64,000 nucleotides of DNA from an uncultured Prochlorococcus sp. (GCA_902600475.1 CACKJM010000004.1:1-64000); one strand, 5' to 3'; counted from the first letter of the stretch, positions 9,294 to 18,046 are shown. The notes: generated by a model from the sequence alone, not told the origin. Made by a program: numbers and translations.

Positions 9294-10469
9294 CTATAAC
9301 TCTTCAAAAATTGAATTTAGCTTATCCAAAAGAATATTAATTTCTCTTCGAGATATAACTAATGGTGGGACAATCCTTACAACATTTCCTCCTGCCGGAA
9401 CTACCAGTAACCCCTTATCAAAAGCTTTTAATGTAATTTTTTTTGCATCAGCATAATCTTCATTGATTACGAGGCCTTGTATTAAACCTAAACCTCTTTT
9501 ACCGGTAATAATATTAGGAAATTTTTTTGACAATTCTTCAAATCCAGCACTTAATTGTTCCCCTCTTAGATAAACATTATTGATAAGATTTCTTCTGTTT
9601 ATTTCTTCTAATACAGTTAGGGCAGCTTTACAGGCGAAAGGGTTACCCCCAAATGTACTAGCATGATCTCCTGGATAAAAAATATTGGCTTTTTCTTTTA
9701 CTAATAATGCTCCAATTGCATGACCTCCTCCTAATCCTTTAGCAAGGGTAAATCCATCAGGTTCAATTCCTAAATTCTCATAACCCCACATTTTCCCAGT
9801 TCGACCTACTCCACTTTGAACCTCATCTAAAATTAGGAGAGAATTATATTCATCACATATATCTCTCAGGCTTTTAAAAAATATTTTATTTCCAGGAATT
9901 ACGCCACCTTCACCTTGTATTGGTTCAACTAAAACTCCTGAAATTTTTTGATCATTATTATCACAATCTTCAAATAATTTTTTTACCGAATCAAAATTGT
10001 TAAATTTAAAAAATTTGAACCCTTGAATCAATGGTTCGAAGCCTTTTTGATATTTGGGCTGTCCAGTAGCACTCAATGCTGCCAGCGTCCTTCCATGAAA
10101 GCTGGATTCTGCGGCGAGAATAATTGATTCTTTACCCTTATGAATTCTATTACCATATTTTTTAATTAATTTAATTGCTGATTCATTTGCTTCCGCACCA
10201 CTGTTGCAGAAGAAGACACTTTTAGCACAACTAATATTTGTTAAAGTTCTGCTTAATTGTTCTTGTTCTTCAATGTTGTAGAGATTGGAAATGTGCTGAA
10301 TCTTTCTTAGTTGAGTTGATAGCCTTCTTCTTAAAACTCTATCGCTATGGCCAAGACTACAAGTTGCTATACCAGCTACTGCATCAAGATATTTTTTACC
10401 TTTTTTGTCCCAAAGCCAACAACCTCTTCCTTTTTTGAAAGATATATCGAATCTACTATAGGTATTCAT
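9294..10469 (-). CDS. argD: Acetylornithine aminotransferase
   Basis: PLP-dependent class III aminotransferase of arginine synthesis. The N-terminus NTYSRFDISF is characteristic of ArgD. Visible family features are the SGAEANESAIK segment, the pyridine-nitrogen aspartate in LILDEVQSGVGRTG, the Schiff-base lysine in TLAKGLGGG, and the STFGGNPFAC block. The start is the ATG at 10469, giving 391 residues; the frame stays open upstream, but only through the tRNA-Leu gene. That ATG is five bases after the tRNA 3' end and has no Shine-Dalgarno, so translation probably depends on the tRNA-linked transcript or is leaderless. The argF gene of the same pathway is at 47172. Confidence 0.95.
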   Translation of the reverse strand: MNTYSRFDISFKKGRGCWLWDKKGKKYLDAVAGIATCSLGHSDRVLRRRLSTQLRKIQHISNLYNIEEQEQLSRTLTNISCAKSVFFCNSGAEANESAIKLIKKYGNRIHKGKESIILAAESSFHGRTLAALSATGQPKYQKGFEPLIQGFKFFKFNNFDSVKKLFEDCDNNDQKISGVLVEPIQGEGGVIPGNKIFFKSLRDICDEYNSLLILDEVQSGVGRTGKMWGYENLGIEPDGFTLAKGLGGGHAIGALLVKEKANIFYPGDHASTFGGNPFACKAALTVLEEINRRNLINNVYLRGEQLSAGFEELSKKFPNIITGKRGLGLIQGLVINEDYADAKKITLKAFDKGLLVVPAGGNVVRIVPPLVISRREINILLDKLNSIFEEL

Positions 10470-10474
10470 CAAAG

Positions 10475-10556
10475 TGGGAGCGGTCGGACTTGAACCGACA
10501 TACCCGAAGGTGCCGCATTTTGAGTGCGGTGCGTCTACCAATTCCACCACGCTCCC
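10475..10556 (-). tRNA. tRNA-Leu (CAA)
   Basis: Class II tRNA with a long variable arm. The acceptor GGGAGCG pairs with CGCTCCC and the discriminator is A73. The anticodon stem CCGCA/TGCGG closes the loop CTCAAAA, giving anticodon CAA for UUG codons. The variable arm contains a CACCTTCGGGTA hairpin. CCA is not encoded. The argD ATG follows after only five bases. Confidence 0.95.
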
Positions 10557-10837
10557 AAGGCTTTTGCAAAAATGAACTTATTTTATTATAACAAAAATCA
10601 ACTCATTGACTATTGTTTTTGCTAATGAACAGCTATCAAGATAACGCTTGTTTATAGCTAAACTTTTTGCAAAAAAAATAGAATTATATTTATTGAATTT
10701 CTGACAATAATTAAGATTAAAATGGATTAATTAACATATATGATGCAATTATGTTACAGTTACCCAGTTTAAAACCTATTTACGGGAAGAAAACTTCATA
10801 TTCAGTAATATTATGTTATATTTATGGAAAACATTAA

Positions 10838-10945
10838 ATGTCTAAAATTAAAGCAAAAAAATTAACTTTAAGATTTGCTCCCTATCTTTTCATTGCAGTC
10901 ACAATTTTGACAGCATTTGGATCAAATAGTGGAACATGGGTATGA
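10838..10945 (+). CDS. Small single-helix membrane protein (35 aa)
   Basis: ATG at 10838 to TGA at 10943-10945. A basic N-terminus (KIKAKKLTLR) precedes one hydrophobic helix of about 17 residues (YLFIAVTILTAFG) and a short polar tail. This is the layout of the tiny subunits of photosystems, cytochrome b6f or NDH-1, but no known subunit is recognised. The stop overlaps the start of the next small gene (ATGA at 10942-10945), which argues that both are real. The pair lies alone on the plus strand between tRNA-Leu and murA. Confidence 0.6.
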   Translation: MSKIKAKKLTLRFAPYLFIAVTILTAFGSNSGTWV

Positions 10946-11052
10946 ATGATCTCAAGATTAGTGGTTTAAATAAAATTTGGTCTAGTCGCTTCTTAGTGTT
11001 GTTTCTCATATTTTTAGGCTGCATTTCACTTATTAATATTGCTTACGTTTAA
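10942..11052 (+). CDS. Small single-helix membrane protein (36 aa), coupled to the previous gene
   Basis: ATG at 10942 to TAA at 11050-11052. A polar N-terminus of about 16 residues is followed by a hydrophobic helix (FLVLFLIFLGCISLI) and a short end. Its ATG shares bases with the stop of the 35-residue gene upstream, so the two are translationally coupled and probably form a pair. A second ATG at 10946 is out of frame. Function unknown. It ends 30 bases from the convergent murA. Confidence 0.6.
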   Translation: MNDLKISGLNKIWSSRFLVLFLIFLGCISLINIAYV

Positions 11053-11081
11053 ATACTTTAAGTCTTTAAACTTGTTGCAAT

Positions 11082-12452
11082 TTAGGCAGCTTTGTATCGA
11101 GGAATATCTGCAGGATCTGAACTAGTCTTAAATTCCTTATTTTTCAAAGTTCTTTTGTTAAACTCTCTGTTTATTTTTATACCCAATATTTTTAGTTTTG
11201 ATTCAAAATTTTCATAACCTCTATCCAAATGCTCTAAACCAAAAATTGTACTAGTTCCTTCAGCTATAATCCCAGCAATTATTAATGCAGCTGAAGACCT
11301 CAAATCAGATCCAACTAGATCCATCCCCTTAAATTTTTTAACACCTTTGATGTGAGCTATGTTTTTGTTTAATTTTATATTCGCCCCCATTTTGTTAAGT
11401 AGATGAACATGGTTCATTCTGTTTTCGAAAATTGTTTCTGTAATCTTTGATTCGCCATTTGCGATTGCCATTAAAGTTGTAAATGGTGCTTGCAAATCAG
11501 TTGGAAATCCTGGGAAAGGAGCTGTTTCAATATCTACCCCTTTGATCTTATTACAGTTGATTGTAATTGAATTACCTTTAATCGTAATTTTACTTCCACT
11601 CTCTTGAAGCTTATTCGTTACAGCTTCAAGATGATTAGGAATTACAGGAGAAATTGTTATCGAAGAGGAAGTCGCAGCAGCTGCTATTAAAAAAGTGCCA
11701 GCCTCTATTCGATCTGGAATTACTTTATGACTACAACCACACAGCTCATTAACACCATCAATAATTATTTTTTCTTTGCCAGAGTCGTAAATTTTTGCCC
11801 CCATTTTATTTAGCATTTGGCATAGATCCTGAATTTCAGGTTCTCTTGCAGCATTCTCAATCGTAGTTCTTCCCTCTGCTAATGATGCGGCCATTATTAA
11901 AGTTTCAGTAGCTCCTACGCTTGGGCACTTTAATTTGATATTGGTACCAATTAATCTGCTTTTACCTCCTTTTATATTTGCTTTGACAATTTCCTCTTCA
12001 ATAAGAATTTCCGCTCCTAGTGCTTTAAGCCCGTTAATGTGTTCATCTATTGGCCTTGAACCAATATTGCACCCTCCAGGCAAAGGGACTTTAGCCTCTC
12101 CAAATTTACTTAATAGTGGACCGATACAAAAGAAACTTGCTCTTAGTCCATTAACAAGTTCATATGGAAGTTCTTTGATAGAAATATTTTGTGAATCTAT
12201 CTCTAATTGATTGTTTTTTTCTACTATTTTAACCCCTAAATTTCTAAGGATATTAGCCATTTTTTCAATATCAGTGAGGCGAGGAACATTTTGCAGAACT
12301 ATTCTTTCATTAGTTAGTAATGATGCAGCAAGCAAAACTAAGGCCGAATTCTTCGCACCACTTATTTCAACGATTCCATTTAATTTGCCTTGGCCAAAAA
12401 TCTTTAAATTTTGTGATTTAAGATATGACTTATTTTTGCTGCCGCAAATCAT
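11082..12452 (-). CDS. murA: UDP-N-acetylglucosamine 1-carboxyvinyltransferase
   Basis: First committed enzyme of peptidoglycan synthesis; it transfers enolpyruvate from PEP to UDP-GlcNAc in the cytoplasm and is the target of fosfomycin. Two EPSP-synthase-like domains. The substrate-binding SGAKNSAL is at 31-38 and the catalytic loop PLPGGCNIGSRPID places the reactive cysteine at Cys128. The C-terminal EHLDRGYENFESKL stretch is typical. The 456 residues slightly exceed the usual 420, owing to N- and C-terminal tails. The minus-strand promoter should lie in 12453-12600. Confidence 0.96.
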   Translation of the reverse strand: MICGSKNKSYLKSQNLKIFGQGKLNGIVEISGAKNSALVLLAASLLTNERIVLQNVPRLTDIEKMANILRNLGVKIVEKNNQLEIDSQNISIKELPYELVNGLRASFFCIGPLLSKFGEAKVPLPGGCNIGSRPIDEHINGLKALGAEILIEEEIVKANIKGGKSRLIGTNIKLKCPSVGATETLIMAASLAEGRTTIENAAREPEIQDLCQMLNKMGAKIYDSGKEKIIIDGVNELCGCSHKVIPDRIEAGTFLIAAAATSSSITISPVIPNHLEAVTNKLQESGSKITIKGNSITINCNKIKGVDIETAPFPGFPTDLQAPFTTLMAIANGESKITETIFENRMNHVHLLNKMGANIKLNKNIAHIKGVKKFKGMDLVGSDLRSSAALIIAGIIAEGTSTIFGLEHLDRGYENFESKLKILGIKINREFNKRTLKNKEFKTSSDPADIPRYKAA

Positions 12453-12642
12453 TAAGACTTAATTTATTAGATTCATGATGACAAACGAAAATTAGTAAGT
12501 CCACCCTATGTAACGTCTTGAATATTAATTAAAAGTGAAAATGTATTTTTTTTATTTCTTGGGAAATAAAAATTTAATAAATAATTGATCAAAATATTTA
12601 TGTAATTAAAATATAGTTGATAACGAATTTTTAAAATTACTC

Positions 12643-13488
12643 ATAGAAAATACTTTTTTAAAAATAACTAGTAAAAACAATAATCTAGTTAAAAGATTTA
12701 GATCATTTAAAAGCGGATCCTCTCGCAAAGATAAAGATTTTTTTTGTATAGAAGGTACTCATCTTATTGAGGAATTGCTTAAGTCTGGAAATTCTCCCTC
12801 CAAAATTTTAGTTACTGAAAAATGGCTAAAAAAGAACCAAAGTCTTAGCAAACACTTTGATGAATCATTATTAACTTTGGTCTCTGAGGAGGTTTTAGCT
12901 TCTGCTATTTCAACAATTAATCCAGATGGAATAGCAGCCTTAGTAAAGATTTCAGCAATATCTAATTATCAATTTAATAGAAAAGATGATTTTGTTCTTG
13001 TTCTCGACAGAATTCAAGATCCTGGGAATATGGGTAATCTTTTTAGAACTGCTTTAGCTGCTGGTGTTAATGCAATTTTTTTAGCTGGAGGTGCGCACCC
13101 ATTAGGCCAAAAGGTATTAAGGGCATCCTCTGGTGCAGTTTTTCATCTGCCATTTTTAAGATTTGATGGGACTGAAGAAGAAATATTAAATTCTTTACTT
13201 AAGTCTTTGTCTGAATTATCAAATGAAGGATTTAAGATTTTCTCTACTAGTAGCCATAATAAAATTTCAAAAAAACCTTCAAAACCTTACTGGGAAGTTG
13301 ATTGGTCTAGACGTACCGCATTAATCTTGGGTAATGAAGGTCGAGGTATTCATAAAAAAATTCAAGAAGCTTTTAATGAAACAATTACAATTCCGCATAG
13401 CGAGCTTGTAGAATCATTGAATGTGGCTTGTGTTGCAGTTCCGTTATTACTAGAACGAAAAAGAGTCGCATACACCTCTAATAAATAA
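12643..13488 (+). CDS. SpoU/TrmH-family RNA 2'-O-methyltransferase, start codon unclear
   Basis: SPOUT-fold methyltransferase acting on tRNA or rRNA ribose. The C-terminal knot has all three motifs: LDRIQDPGNMGNLFRTA, the NEGRG loop, and IPHSELVESLNVA. The first possible common start, TTG at 12775, would cut into the N-terminal substrate-binding domain, because the frame upstream reads VKRFRSFKSGSSRKDKDFF and then IEGTHLIEE, a classic SpoU N-terminus. The frame is open back to the stop at 12607, yet it holds no ATG, GTG or TTG before 12775. ATA at 12643 (followed by ENTFLKIT) is the best-placed candidate. The gene is otherwise intact, so an ATG-to-ATA change, an unusual start or a sequence error are all possible. 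Confidence 0.8.
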   Translation: MENTFLKITSKNNNLVKRFRSFKSGSSRKDKDFFCIEGTHLIEELLKSGNSPSKILVTEKWLKKNQSLSKHFDESLLTLVSEEVLASAISTINPDGIAALVKISAISNYQFNRKDDFVLVLDRIQDPGNMGNLFRTALAAGVNAIFLAGGAHPLGQKVLRASSGAVFHLPFLRFDGTEEEILNSLLKSLSELSNEGFKIFSTSSHNKISKKPSKPYWEVDWSRRTALILGNEGRGIHKKIQEAFNETITIPHSELVESLNVACVAVPLLLERKRVAYTSNK

Positions 13489-13495
13489 ATAAAAA

Positions 13496-14935
13496 GTGAC
13501 TGATTCAAGTTTTGATTTTGATTTAATTGTAATAGGAGCAGGATATGGAGGTTTTGATGCCGCTAAACATGCTGCTGGTAAGGGACTGAAAGTTGCAATA
13601 GTAGAATCTTCGGATATGGGAGGCACTTGTGTTAACAAGGGTTGTGTTCCATCTAAAGCTCTTTTGGCTGCAAGTGGAAAAGTTAGAGAAATAGCTGATT
13701 ATGAACATTTAGCTAAATTTGGTATTCATACTTCCCCAGTAAGGTTCGAGAGATCAAAAATTGCAGATCATGCAAATAATTTAGTTTTAAATGTTAGAGA
13801 AAATTTAACAAAAACTCTTAAAAGAAGTGGAGTTGAAATTATTTTGGGCATTGGCAGAATTGAAGGAAATCAAAAAGTAGGTATAAGAGATAAAAACGGA
13901 ATTGATAAAATTTTCACATGTAAGAATATTGTTATAGCAACAGGCTCTTCTCCTTTTGTGCCCAGTGGAATAACTTTGGATAATAGGACTGTATTTACTA
14001 GTGATGATGCGGTTAAACTTGAGTGGCTTCCAAGATGGATAGCAATTATTGGAAGCGGATATATAGGACTAGAATTTGCTGATGTTTATACTGCGCTTGG
14101 TTGTGAAGTTACAATGATCGAGGCTTTGGATAATATTATGCCAACATTTGATCCAGACATCACTAAAATTGCTAGGAAGAACCTTATTCAAGCAAGAGAT
14201 ATAGACACAAAATCAAACGTCTTTGCGACAAAAATAACACCAGGATGCCCTGTAAAAATAGAACTGACAGATGCAAAATCTAAGGAAGTTTTAGAAACTT
14301 TAGAAGTTGACGCTGTACTGGTTGCTACTGGCAGAAGTCCTAATAGTAATAACTTAAATCTTGAGTCGGTTGGTATCGAAACAGTAAAAGGTTTCATTCC
14401 TGTAGATGATCAAATGAGAGTTAAGAATGGTGATGAAATAATACCTAACATTTGGGCTGTTGGAGATGTGACGGGCAAACTAATGCTTGCCCATACAGCT
14501 GCAGCGCAGGGTACTATTGCTGTTGATAATATTTGCGGTGGTAATATCGAAATTAACTATAAAAGTATCCCCGCAGCAACCTTTACTCACCCAGAGATAA
14601 GTTCAGTTGGTCTCTCTGAAGTTGAAGCTAAAGAGATATCTATAAAAGAAAATTTTACTTTGGGAGTTGTCAAAAGTTTCTTTAAGGCTAATTCAAAAGC
14701 ATTGGCTGAATTAGAGAGTGATGGATTGCTAAAGTTGATTTTCAACAAAGATAATGGGAAAGTATTAGGGGCTCATATTTTTGGGTTACATGCAGCTGAT
14801 TTAATTCAAGAAATTTCGAACGCTATTGCAAGGGACCAAGATGTAATTGAATTATCTAAAGAAGTTCATACTCATCCTACTCTTAGTGAAGTAGTTGAGG
14901 TCGCATATAAACAGGCGGCTTCTCAAATAAAATAA
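13496..14935 (+). CDS. lpd: Dihydrolipoamide dehydrogenase (E3)
   Basis: FAD disulfide oxidoreductase that reoxidises the lipoyl groups of pyruvate dehydrogenase, whose E1 alpha subunit is encoded at 23469. The FAD-binding motif GAGYGGFDAA is at about 14-23, the redox-active Cys45-x4-Cys50 lies in GGTCVNKGCVPSK, and the second Rossmann motif GSGYIGLEFADVY is central. The C-terminal active-site HTHPTLSE pair is present. Length 479. It starts with GTG at 13496, seven bases after the SpoU gene, so the two are likely cotranscribed, with trpC next. Confidence 0.96.
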   Translation: MTDSSFDFDLIVIGAGYGGFDAAKHAAGKGLKVAIVESSDMGGTCVNKGCVPSKALLAASGKVREIADYEHLAKFGIHTSPVRFERSKIADHANNLVLNVRENLTKTLKRSGVEIILGIGRIEGNQKVGIRDKNGIDKIFTCKNIVIATGSSPFVPSGITLDNRTVFTSDDAVKLEWLPRWIAIIGSGYIGLEFADVYTALGCEVTMIEALDNIMPTFDPDITKIARKNLIQARDIDTKSNVFATKITPGCPVKIELTDAKSKEVLETLEVDAVLVATGRSPNSNNLNLESVGIETVKGFIPVDDQMRVKNGDEIIPNIWAVGDVTGKLMLAHTAAAQGTIAVDNICGGNIEINYKSIPAATFTHPEISSVGLSEVEAKEISIKENFTLGVVKSFFKANSKALAELESDGLLKLIFNKDNGKVLGAHIFGLHAADLIQEISNAIARDQDVIELSKEVHTHPTLSEVVEVAYKQAASQIK

Positions 14936-14947
14936 TATCTAAAATTC

Positions 14948-15835
14948 ATGGAGATAAGACGCAGGCCACCAAATCCAACAGTAAGGGTAGAAAATTTAGA
15001 ATATGCTGTACCCCATAGAGAAGCACAAGCAAAAAACATTCTGGAAGAAATTGTATGGCACAAGGATATTGAAATTAAGAATTTTAAAAAAATAGTCTCT
15101 TTAGAAGAGCTCATCAAAAAAATTGAAAAACTTCCTAATCCCAAAGATTTTTGCAAAAATATCTTGGAGTCAAAAATAAAACCAGGAGTTATTGCGGAAA
15201 TAAAAAAAGCTAGTCCAAGTAAAGGAGTTATTAGAAAAGATTTTAATCCTGAAAACATAGCAATTTGTTATGAAGGATTAGGTGCATCATGTATCTCAGT
15301 ACTAACTGATAAAAGGTTTTTTCAAGGTAGTTATGAAATACTCGAAACTGTAAGGAAATCAACTAATCTCCCTCTACTCTGCAAAGATTTTATTATTTCT
15401 GCTTATCAGATTTATAAAGCAAGGGTATCTGGTGCTGATGCAATATTATTAATCGCTGCGATTTTAAGTGATGATGATTTAATTTATTTAAAGAAAATAG
15501 CTGATAATTTAAAGATGAGTGTTCTTGTTGAAGTCCATAACTCTAATGAATTAGAAAGGATTCTAAAGTTAAAATCTTTTAATTTGATTGGAATAAATAA
15601 TAGGGACTTAAAGACTTTTAAAACGGATTTAAAAACATCAAAAGAATTGATGCATACATATGCAGATATATTTTTAAAACAAAATATTATTCCCATAAGT
15701 GAATCTGGAATTAATTGTGCCGAAGATTTAGAATCGCTTAGATCTATTGGAATCATGGGAGTATTAATTGGTGAAACTTTTATGAGAGAAACTGATATTG
15801 AACAATCGTTCAAGAAATTATTTAATTCAATTTAA
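14948..15835 (+). CDS. trpC: Indole-3-glycerol phosphate synthase
   Basis: TIM-barrel enzyme that closes the indole ring in tryptophan synthesis. It carries the cyanobacterial N-terminal extension starting [13 protein letters not shown]. Core motifs are [14 protein letters not shown] (with the catalytic glutamate and lysine), [39 protein letters not shown] and SESGI. Length 295, normal for cyanobacteria. It begins 12 bases after lpd; no other trp gene is in the window. Confidence 0.96.
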   Translation: MEIRRRPPNPTVRVENLEYAVPHREAQAKNILEEIVWHKDIEIKNFKKIVSLEELIKKIEKLPNPKDFCKNILESKIKPGVIAEIKKASPSKGVIRKDFNPENIAICYEGLGASCISVLTDKRFFQGSYEILETVRKSTNLPLLCKDFIISAYQIYKARVSGADAILLIAAILSDDDLIYLKKIADNLKMSVLVEVHNSNELERILKLKSFNLIGINNRDLKTFKTDLKTSKELMHTYADIFLKQNIIPISESGINCAEDLESLRSIGIMGVLIGETFMRETDIEQSFKKLFNSI

Positions 15836-15890
15836 TATTGACTTCAAATCGTGCTATAAAATTGAATAAACTGAGTTGTACTGAATATAT

Positions 15891-16562
15891 ATGCAGGCTG
15901 TAATTTTAACAGGTATAGTAGCAGGATTTGTGCATGTAGTTAGTGGCGCTGATCATCTAATTGCAATGGCACCAGCAGCGATTAATAATCCCCAAAAAGC
16001 TCTTAAAAATAGTTTCTCATGGGGCTTGGGACATTCTTCAGGAGTTCTCTTGTTAGCTTTTCTAGCGATTTTTATCAAGGATATTACGCCATTAAACAAA
16101 TTTTCTAGTATTGCCGAATTCCTAGTTGGAATTTCACTTCTAATTGTTGGAGTATTTGCTATAAAAAATTCTTTTCAATTAAGTATCCACTCGCATTCCC
16201 ACAAGCATGAGAATGGAATTGCCCATCGTCACTTTCACTTGCATGTGAAGGAACAAAAAAATAATAATAAGCACTCACATGCTTTGACTGGTTTAGGCTT
16301 GCTTCACGGTGTAGCTGGAGGTTCACATTTTCTTGCAGTTCTTCCTGCTTTAGCACTACCTTTAACAAGCGCTTGCTTATATTTGATTTCATATTTGATT
16401 GGTTCAATCATAAGTATGAATCTTTTTACTTGTTTAATATCTTTTACTACCTTTAAAGCAAGTCAAAAATTTGTTAAAAGATTAATAGCTGTAGCAGGAG
16501 GGCTTTCCTTTTCTTTGGGATTATTTTGGATACAAAGAAGTGCTTCTGTTTTTTTGAATTAA
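15891..16562 (+). CDS. sodT: Putative nickel permease SodT
   Basis: Six-helix-type membrane protein of 223 residues related to NicO/UreH metal transporters. The first helix contains the metal-site motif SGADHLIA, followed by WGLGHSSG in helix 2. A long loop (about residues 101-128) is packed with histidines (HSHSHKH, HRHFHLH, KHSH), typical of nickel or cobalt handling. Its location beside sodN and sodX supports the SodT role proposed in marine cyanobacteria: supplying Ni to the superoxide dismutase. It is convergent with sodX and overlaps its 3' end by about 42 bases. Substrate is inferred from motifs and context. Confidence 0.85.
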   Translation: MQAVILTGIVAGFVHVVSGADHLIAMAPAAINNPQKALKNSFSWGLGHSSGVLLLAFLAIFIKDITPLNKFSSIAEFLVGISLLIVGVFAIKNSFQLSIHSHSHKHENGIAHRHFHLHVKEQKNNNKHSHALTGLGLLHGVAGGSHFLAVLPALALPLTSACLYLISYLIGSIISMNLFTCLISFTTFKASQKFVKRLIAVAGGLSFSLGLFWIQRSASVFLN

Positions 16563-16913
16563 AAAATTTTTTAATTTAGGAATAATTAATTTAGAGGTGA
16601 CAATCCCAATTATTTTTTCGTTATTGATTAATCCAAATTTATTACTATCTTCGCTAAATTCAATATTGTCGCCAATAACCTCAACGTTATTTTGATTTAC
16701 TGAATTTATCCTTTTTATTAGGTTTTTATTTTTAATTGGATGCTTAAAAATAATTATTTGTCGATTCTTTAGTATTGATTTATTCTTTATATATTTTTTA
16801 AAAAATACTATGTCACCTTCTTTTAGGTAAGGAAACATCGATTCACCACTAATAATCGCGGTTTTTCTTAAACCTAAAAAAAATAAAATAAAATCAAAAA
16901 AACTCTTGAAAAT
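16521..16913 (-). CDS. sodX: NiSOD maturation peptidase SodX (signal-peptidase-like), start unclear
   Basis: S26/S24-type serine peptidase thought to remove the NiSOD N-terminal propeptide so that His1 can bind nickel. The catalytic serine motif ISGESMFPYLKEGD and the downstream IIIFKHP and EVIGDN strands, with candidate catalytic lysine, are visible. The only ATG in frame near the N-terminus (16838) lies immediately after the catalytic serine, so translation must start upstream. The frame upstream (16839-16925) encodes a hydrophobic KSFFDFILFFLGLRK segment but has no ATG, GTG or TTG before the stop at 16926-16928. ATT at 16913, just behind CAGGG, is the best candidate. Directly downstream of sodN. 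Confidence 0.82.
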   Translation of the reverse strand: MFKSFFDFILFFLGLRKTAIISGESMFPYLKEGDIVFFKKYIKNKSILKNRQIIIFKHPIKNKNLIKRINSVNQNNVEVIGDNIEFSEDSNKFGLINNEKIIGIVTSKLIIPKLKNFLIQKNRSTSLYPK

Positions 16914-16921
16914 AACCCTGA

Positions 16922-17395
16922 TTAACTAGCTTTTACAAAAGCGTCTGATCTTCCTTTTGAAGCCCAGAAAATATTATGAATTTTTTCTACATAACTCATG
17001 AGTTCTTCAGCTTGGGCTAAGTCAATATTAACTTTGCATGCACTGCATAATTTGGCCGCTTTCCAAATGGTTTCATGTAAGTCTGGATAAGTTTCTAAGT
17101 GAACTGGTTTAAAGTAATCTGTCCACAAAATTAGAATCTCTTTCTTTGTTTCTTTTGCTTGCTCTTCTTTAACTGCAACATATCTAGAAAAAGTATTACT
17201 GTATGTAGCCCACTCTGCTGAATCAGTGCTAGAAGGAGCTTCTAATGCAATAAGTTTTTTTGTCATTGATAAAACTGCTTCAGCTGCAACTCTCGTAGAT
17301 GCTGGGTCGTAAACACCACAAGGACCATCGCAGTGAGCATGGACTGTCATTGGGGAAGTTTTATCTAGAAAAGAATTGATGAATTTACTTAGCAT
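16922..17395 (-). CDS. sodN: Nickel superoxide dismutase
   Basis: Cytoplasmic Ni-dependent enzyme that disproportionates superoxide; used by marine cyanobacteria in place of iron SOD. The nickel hook HCDGPCGVYDP begins at His21, so a 20-residue propeptide must be removed. His21, Cys22 and Cys26 then become the nickel ligands His1, Cys2 and Cys6. The remainder (about 137 residues) is the four-helix bundle. The maturation peptidase SodX and the putative nickel permease SodT are adjacent. It follows the FKBP gene on the same strand after a 78-base gap containing TATATATAT, a possible promoter. Confidence 0.97.
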   Translation of the reverse strand: MLSKFINSFLDKTSPMTVHAHCDGPCGVYDPASTRVAAEAVLSMTKKLIALEAPSSTDSAEWATYSNTFSRYVAVKEEQAKETKKEILILWTDYFKPVHLETYPDLHETIWKAAKLCSACKVNIDLAQAEELMSYVEKIHNIFWASKGRSDAFVKAS

Positions 17396-17473
17396 TTCAA
17401 ATATTTGGTGTTGTATATATATTACTTGGAGATTAACTAAATTGAAAAGTCTTAGATATTTTTCTTACTTAAT

Positions 17474-18046
17474 TTAATTGACTTTTAATAATTCAACTTC
17501 AAATATTAAAGTCGCATTAGCAGGTATTACATTTCCAGCTCCTCTTGATCCGTATCCAAGTTCCGGAGGTATTGTTAATTTTCTTTTGCCTCCAACTTTC
17601 ATGCCTGCTACACCTTCGTCCCAACCTTTTATTACTCGTCCAGCACCCAAGGGAAAGCTGAAGGGAGCTCTGCCGATACTGGTATCAAATTGTGTCCCGT
17701 CTTCTAGTGTTCCTGTGTAATTTACAGTAACTGTTTGCCCAGCACTAGCCTCATCTCCTTCCCCGTTTACTAAATCTGCAATAATTAGACCACTTTCTGT
17801 AGTCCTTGAATTGTTGTCTGATGGTGTTTCTTCTGCCATAGCGAAAAGTATAGGATTTGGATCTGATGGGTCTAGTTCAAATAAATTATTATTTGAGACA
17901 TTTGATGATTGTCCAACAGTTGTTCTTTGAACTGACTGAGTTTCTGATTCAGCAGCATTAACAACTTGAGGTGAATTAAATTGACTGAAAAGAGTTAATG
18001 AAAAACAAAAAACAAAAACTGCAAAACTAATAAAAACTTCTTTCAC
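17474..18046 (-). CDS. FKBP-type peptidyl-prolyl cis-trans isomerase, exported
   Basis: Catalyses cis-trans isomerisation of X-Pro bonds during folding. An N-terminal signal peptide (about 1-31, hydrophobic core [16 protein letters not shown], then VVNA) directs it to the periplasm or thylakoid lumen. A low-complexity polar linker (32-85) follows. The FKBP domain (about 86-190) contains [36 protein letters not shown] and the C-terminal [15 protein letters not shown]. Its divergent neighbour is lnt. It lies upstream of sodN on the same strand, though a functional link is not implied. Confidence 0.93.
   Translation of the reverse strand: MKEVFISFAVFVFCFSLTLFSQFNSPQVVNAAESETQSVQRTTVGQSSNVSNNNLFELDPSDPNPILFAMAEETPSDNNSRTTESGLIIADLVNGEGDEASAGQTVTVNYTGTLEDGTQFDTSIGRAPFSFPLGAGRVIKGWDEGVAGMKVGGKRKLTIPPELGYGSRGAGNVIPANATLIFEVELLKVN

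Noticed and set aside
10470-10550. N-terminal extension of argD through tRNA-Leu
   Set aside because: The extension is the tRNA sequence read as codons; ArgD proteins start at the NTYSRF segment.
16926-17395. SodX translated as a fusion with SodN
   Set aside because: The sodX frame is closed by TAG at 16926-16928, and sodN ends with its own TAA at 16922-16924 in another frame.
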